Below, piece after piece: positions 60,297 through 64,000 of a stretch of DNA of 64,000 nucleotides. The number at the start of each line of letters is the position of its first letter. The first letter of the stretch is position 1. The DNA is from Streptomyces glomeratus (GTDB taxonomy: Bacteria; Actinomycetota; Actinomycetes; Streptomycetales; Streptomycetaceae). The notes below the pieces were generated by a model. The model was not told where the DNA came from and did not search any database. It saw only the letters and a list, made by a program, of their open reading frames with translations. The position numbers and the translations under genes were made by a program. The stretch covers positions 55,619 to 119,618 of the forward strand of contig NZ_JAKEEB010000021.1 in the NCBI RefSeq assembly GCF_021462825.1, written 5' to 3'.

Positions 60297-61191
60297 CACA
60301 CGTCCAAATGTGCGAGGTCGGCGGCTCCTGTCAGCCTGCCCGCAAGCGGCGACGGCAAGGCGGTGTCCTCGATCACGCACGACAGCCCGCAGACAAGCGA
60401 TGAATAGGCTAGAGCGCCATCTTCACCGTGGTACGTGGTGAAAATGGCGCCCTCCTGCCCGTTTGCTGGTGGGCGCGCGTCGTGAGGTTTTCATCATGAT
60501 CCGCGCCATCTGGCCCTGCCTGTGAGTTGTGGGGCTCACATCCCATGCAGCTCTATGAGAAACGCGTCGGACACGTTGGTGGTGGCTCTCTGGGGTTAGC
60601 CTCATGCGCGGTGTTCTGAATGTTCGACGCTTCCTACGCCGATCCTCATTCGGATCGCCAGAGTCGCCTCGGGTCTTTGACCCGCCCGAGGCGACTCGCT
60701 GCTCGGCGGCCTGGTGGGAGAGGGGCACCAGGCCAAGTTGGTCGCGACCAACTTGAGACTGCGGGACGCTGACCTGTAGCTGGTGTCGCGTTGCTGCGGT
60801 TGGCGAGAGTACCCGCAGGAGCACTGGCGGCAACTGTTGGAGAAGCACCGCCAGGGGCGGCCTGCCACGAGCAGTGCAGGTCCGCTGGTGTTACTCCGAC
60901 ATTGGAGATGGCCCCACCCTCTGACCGTCAGATGGCAACAGAGGCGGGCAGCCGACGGCCTCTTCTAGCTTTCTGGCTTGCGTGTCCGCGTCACGGAACT
61001 CGTGCCAGAACCCGCTGTGACCTGTCGCAAACACCGCCATCAGAGTGGAAAGAAGCGATATGGGTCCGTCGTTTATTCGCAGATCTGTGGAGGTCGGGCA
61101 GTGTTGTGATCAAGCGTTTGGTGTCTGCTGGGTATGGGCGGGCACCGAGCCCGGCAGGGGCGCGCTTGGATTTCTCAGATCGGAGAACTTC
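60297..61191. promoter_or_regulatory. 895-base gap with a hairpin and a perfect 20-base palindrome
   Basis: No supported gene. A 13-bp hairpin GAGTCGCCTCGGG/CCCGAGGCGACTC lies at 60661-60697, and CCTGGTG/CACCAGG pairs around 60711-60733. A perfect palindrome AAGTTGGTCGCGACCAACTT follows at 60735-60754, resembling a binding site for a dimeric regulator. Two hairpins and the palindrome within 100 bases may be a remnant control region or a site of an integrated element. Confidence 0.55.
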
Positions 61192-61656
61192 ATGAGTTCT
61201 GACCCAAGGAAGAGGTCGCTGAGCCTGCTTCCGCGGAGCAGCCGGCTGGTAGGGAGTGCCGCGGTCTCTCTCGTTCTTGCGTTGGCGGGTATGGCGGGTC
61301 CTGCGGTTGCCGCAACGGACACGCATGCTGTCGACAAGAGCCTGATGCGGTCTGGTGCCGATAACTGCCGCACGGCAGTGGCCGGTGACGGGCTGGGAGG
61401 CAGGTGCGGGCATGGCTTGACGGTTTCGATCTCGACGATCCCCGTGACTGGAGGGGACGTCAACCCGGTGCTCACCGGGTCGTGTCCCACCGGGGCTATT
61501 CCGATCGGGGCCAACCTGACCGTTAATGGCACGCCTGTCGCGGTGAGTATTACCTCCGTGATTGGCAACACCGCGACCATCACTGTTGCCGGAACCATCC
61601 CGGGGACGGGTCCGGAGGTCGGCACGCTGACGCTGGTCTGCGCGGCCACCACGTAA
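61192..61656 (+). CDS. Small secreted protein, hypothetical
   Basis: 154 residues from an ATG at 61192 with GGAGAA six bases upstream. A Sec signal peptide (RLVGSAAVSLVLALAGMAGP, cleavage near AVAAT) is followed by a mature part that is Thr/Val/Gly-rich and beta-like, with four cysteines (DNCRTAV, GGRCGHG, GSCPTGA, LVCAATT). No family recognised. Confidence 0.72.
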   Translation: MSSDPRKRSLSLLPRSSRLVGSAAVSLVLALAGMAGPAVAATDTHAVDKSLMRSGADNCRTAVAGDGLGGRCGHGLTVSISTIPVTGGDVNPVLTGSCPTGAIPIGANLTVNGTPVAVSITSVIGNTATITVAGTIPGTGPEVGTLTLVCAATT

Positions 61657-61872
61657 TCGATCGGTTGCCGCTCTGGCCCGGCGACAGATCATCTCGTCGC
61701 CGGGCCGAGGCATAGGCAGGGCCTTTGCAAGATAGCCACGGTCAGAGGTGGGCGCTCACCTGTGCGTTGAACCAGGGCCGGCCCCTTTCCGGATGGGGCG
61801 GTTCTTGTGAGCGATCACGAAGTTCCCCAGTTGGAGGCGGGCTCTGCGTCATCTAACTAGTCGGAGTGCCCG

Positions 61873-62898
61873 CTATTCGCCGTCGGCAGCCTCCAAGGCC
61901 CGCTCGATCTGTTCGTTCGAGCGCTGTTGGTTGCGATGAATCGCCTTGGCGTAGAAGCGGAAGAGGACAGCGATGCTGTGGCCAGCCCGCCGCGCAACCT
62001 CAGCAGGGGAGACTCCGGATTCAAGCCAGAGTGAGACGCCCGCGTGCCGCAGGGAGTACGGCACATCAGCCAGGGGGGAAGCCGCTTCAGATTCGGTCAG
62101 CACGGCGAGTCGAGCAGCCTTCCAAATCTCCCCGTACTCCTTGGACAGCAGGCCGCCGCCTTGGGCCGCACGGAACAGCCGGCCGTCTTCAGCGGTACCG
62201 AACTCCTTGATGTGCTCGCGGACCAGGCGCACGAGGACGGGGGGAATCGGAACAGGCCGGGTCGCCTTGCGAGCCCGCTTCAGGCCACGCGTGTCGAACG
62301 ACTCGCCCGTGTCGGTCCAGCCAGAGCCAACGCGGGGCGTGCTCGTGGACAGCAGCACTTCTCCCCAGCCCTCTTCGGGCAGGGTGAAGTCTTCTTCCCT
62401 GAGATTGGCCGCCTCCCCAGGGCGGTTGGCCGCGTAGTAGAGGCAGCCGAAGAACGCCATCAGATGGCGTCCGCGTGCCCCCTGCTCGCCTACGGCGTCG
62501 ATCAGCGCCTTCGCCAGCTCGACGCCGTCCCTGAGGGCCTCCAGCGCGGCCGAAGGGTCCTCACGGTCCAGGCCGAGATCCATCGCGAAGTGGTTGCGGG
62601 TACCCGCCGGAATGACCATGAAAGGCAGGCCGCTTGCTGCGGCCACCTCGGCCACAAGTGCCTGCGTGCCGTCTCCGCCGGCCACCCCGAGCAGATCTGC
62701 ACCGTCATCCACGGCCCGTCGTGCGACAGTCGCCAGGTCCTCGGGCAGGCAATGATCGATCACGAGAACCTGAGCTCCGAACGCACGCGCTCTCTCCGCG
62801 ATCCGGAACCGGCCTGCTATCCCCCCGCCCGAACGCGGATTCACGATCAGACAGGGCCGTCGTGCGCCGGTCGCAGGGCGCGACACGTTCTCGGTCAC
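61873..62898 (-). CDS. Chimeric protein: diacylglycerol-kinase-type domain fused to the catalytic half of a tyrosine recombinase
   Basis: 341 residues from a GTG at 62898 (AGG six bases upstream); the frame is open to 62997. N-terminal half: PCLIVNPRSGGGIAGRFRIA, GVAGGDGTQALVAEVAAASG and PAGTRNHFAMDLGLDREDP, the nucleotide-binding part of a YegS/DagK-like lipid kinase (GGDGT present). At about residue 150 (ALRDGVEL) it changes without a break into a phage-integrase catalytic domain: FGCLYYAANRPGEAANLREE (catalytic Arg), SPLADVPYSLRHAGVSLWLE (Arg and His), ARRAGHSIAVLFRFYAKAI (His and Tyr). The kinase lacks its C-terminal domain and the recombinase its N-terminal DNA-binding domain. Most likely a deletion fusion, but the frame is intact. 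Confidence 0.85.
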   Translation of the reverse strand: MTENVSRPATGARRPCLIVNPRSGGGIAGRFRIAERARAFGAQVLVIDHCLPEDLATVARRAVDDGADLLGVAGGDGTQALVAEVAAASGLPFMVIPAGTRNHFAMDLGLDREDPSAALEALRDGVELAKALIDAVGEQGARGRHLMAFFGCLYYAANRPGEAANLREEDFTLPEEGWGEVLLSTSTPRVGSGWTDTGESFDTRGLKRARKATRPVPIPPVLVRLVREHIKEFGTAEDGRLFRAAQGGGLLSKEYGEIWKAARLAVLTESEAASPLADVPYSLRHAGVSLWLESGVSPAEVARRAGHSIAVLFRFYAKAIHRNQQRSNEQIERALEAADGE

Positions 62899-63136
62899 GG
62901 CACCTACCGACAAGCCGCATGCATCAGCCCGGCGCACGTCACTGGCAAGAGCAGGACAGTCGCGATCACACCCGCAGCTGGTGGCACCGTCCCCCACCGG
63001 GCCGACGCTCCGGCGATCGCACGTGTGGCCACCGCCTCCATGACACTCCTTCGAGAGTTGCGGCCTACGGCACCAGCTTGCAGCTCAGCCTGAGCATCCG
63101 CACCTGTGACGTACGTGGTCGTCCCGCCATCGCCGT

Positions 63137-64000
63137 TTAGACGTCGTTTCCTTTGGCGTGATCGTTCGTTGAGCCGTGCATGACGGATCTGGTTGAGCGG
63201 TTGGTGCCGGATGAGTTATGGACGCTGTTCCGGCGGGTAGTTCCGCCGACGGAGGTCATACGTCCGCAGGGCGGCGGCCGACGGCGGGCGGGTGACCGCG
63301 AATGCCTGGCGGCGATCATCTTCGTGGCCACCTCGGGGTGCACCTGGCGGCAGTTGCCCCCGGTGTTCGGGCCGGCCTGGCCGACGGTCTACCGGCGTTT
63401 CGCCCAGTGGAGCCAGGACCGGGTCTGGGCCCGGCTGCACCGCGTTCTGCTGGACGAGCTCGGCGCCAGAGGCGAGCTGGACTGGTCGCGGTGCGCCATC
63501 GACTCCGTCAGTCTCAGGGCCGCAAAAGGGGGCCACTGACCGGACCGAATCCGACCGACCGCGGCAAGAACGGATCGAAGATCCACTTGATCACGGACCG
63601 GAACGGTCTACCTCTGTCGCTGGGCATCTCCGGCGCCAACATGCACGACAGCCTCGGTCTGAAGCCGCTGGTCCGGGGAATCCCACCGATCCGCTCCCGG
63701 CGCGGCCCGCGCCGCCGGCGACCGGCCAAGCTCCACGCCGACAAGGGCTACGACTACGACTATCTGCGCCGATGGCTCCACAAGCGCGGCATCCGCCACC
63801 GCATCGCCCGCAAAGGCATCGAGTCCTCGCAGCGGCTGGGCCGTCACCGCTGGGTCGTCGAGAGGACGGTGTCCTGGCTCGCCGGCTGCCGACGCCTGCA
63901 CCGCCGCTACGAGCGCAAGGCCGAACACTTCCTCGCCTTCGCCGGCATCGCCGCAGCCCTCATCAGCTACCGCCGACTCACCAACTGAAACGACGTCTAA
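63137..64000 (+). mobile_element. IS5-type insertion sequence, apparently complete
   Basis: Terminal inverted repeats TTAGACGTCGTTTC at 63137-63150 and its complement GAAACGACGTCTAA at 63987-64000, the last base of the window. About 864 bp, holding one transposase in two overlapping frames. The 3-base TTA/TAA ends may belong to the repeat or mark a target duplication. It sits upstream of the DagK/recombinase fusion. Confidence 0.85.
63180..63988 (+). CDS. IS5-type transposase in two frames (probable -1 frameshift)
   Basis: ORF1 runs 63180-63539 (MTDLVERLVPDELWTLFRRV, then SGCTWRQLPPVFGPAWPTVY) and ends in AIDSVSLRAAKGGH, holding the first catalytic Asp. ORF2 continues in the -1 frame from the AAAAGGGGG run near 63523 as RGPLTGPNPTDRGKNGSKIH, KLHADKGYDYDYLRRWLHKR (second Asp) and HRWVVERTVSWLAGCRRLHR (final Glu), ending at 63988. 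A slippery A/G run at the junction is typical of IS5-family elements that make the full transposase by frameshifting. Confidence 0.88.

Noticed and set aside
60423..60848. 141-codon minus-strand frame
   Set aside because: Covers a hairpin and a palindrome; Gln/Arg/Ser-rich, no start site.

Overview
The window is high-GC DNA from a Streptomyces-type actinobacterium. The evidence is heavy use of GTG starts, 4-base ATGA/GTGA gene overlaps, an SsgA-family gene, an ANTAR protein, BTAD and LysM domains, and actinobacterial-type conjugation, Tad-pilus and Tat genes. It reads as accessory DNA (a plasmid, an integrative conjugative element or a chromosome arm): a conjugation cluster, many IS remnants, a recombinase fragment and several broken genes. 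No rRNA, tRNA or CRISPR array was seen.

Region 1 (1-7735, minus strand) is a tightly coupled three-gene operon. It has a 701-residue protein of unknown function, a 326-residue protein of unknown function, and a very large DEAD/DEAH-type helicase with zinc-binding cysteine clusters that runs off the left edge. The helicase resembles those of known anti-phage or DNA-modification islands (DruE/DpdJ/DrmA-like), so the operon is a candidate defence system. Positions 7736-8955 hold no gene I can support.

Region 2 (8956-36056) is one long transfer and surface-structure cluster. A divergent protein with a duplicated N-terminal domain (8956-10419) and a repeat-rich control region (10565-11017, ten copies of the heptamer TGGTCGG/CCGACCA) precede a mini type IV secretion operon (11079-23996): a TcpC/VirB8-like protein, small membrane proteins, a VirB4 ATPase, a large polytopic channel protein, a two-domain peptidoglycan hydrolase, a VirD4-like coupling ATPase and a replication-relaxation protein. 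It is followed on the same strand by a lipoprotein, a secreted protein and a nearly complete Tad/Flp pilus set (CpaB/SAF, TadZ, TadA, TadB, TadC, Flp-like pilin, TadE/F/G-like), ending with a 1166-residue membrane protein with LysM and BTAD domains. I infer a conjugation machine with a dedicated pilus.

Region 3 (36290-46121) looks like a stress or detoxification cluster. It has two MarR regulators, an NTF2-like protein, a broken luciferase-like monooxygenase, an MFS exporter, an accessory tatB-tatA-tatC set, a twin-arginine-signal isochorismatase-family hydrolase and a His/Asp-rich secreted protein. Seven 14-bp sites of the form GTTGA-N4-TCAAC or close variants sit in its intergenic regions and suggest a shared MarR-type regulon.

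Region 4 (46362-64000) is decayed accessory DNA. It contains a truncated SsgA-like gene, a frameshifted GAF/PP2C/HATPase regulator, an RHH protein, small hypothetical genes, transposase remnants, a secreted NucA/NucB-type nuclease, a broken partial copy of the Region 2 BTAD domain, two damaged phage-type ParB-like genes with an inverted fragment, an ANTAR protein, and an in-frame fusion between a diacylglycerol-kinase domain and the catalytic half of a tyrosine recombinase. It ends in an apparently complete IS5-type element whose right inverted repeat ends at the last base. Several breaks are single-base shifts in short C or G runs, so some pseudogene calls could be assembly errors.
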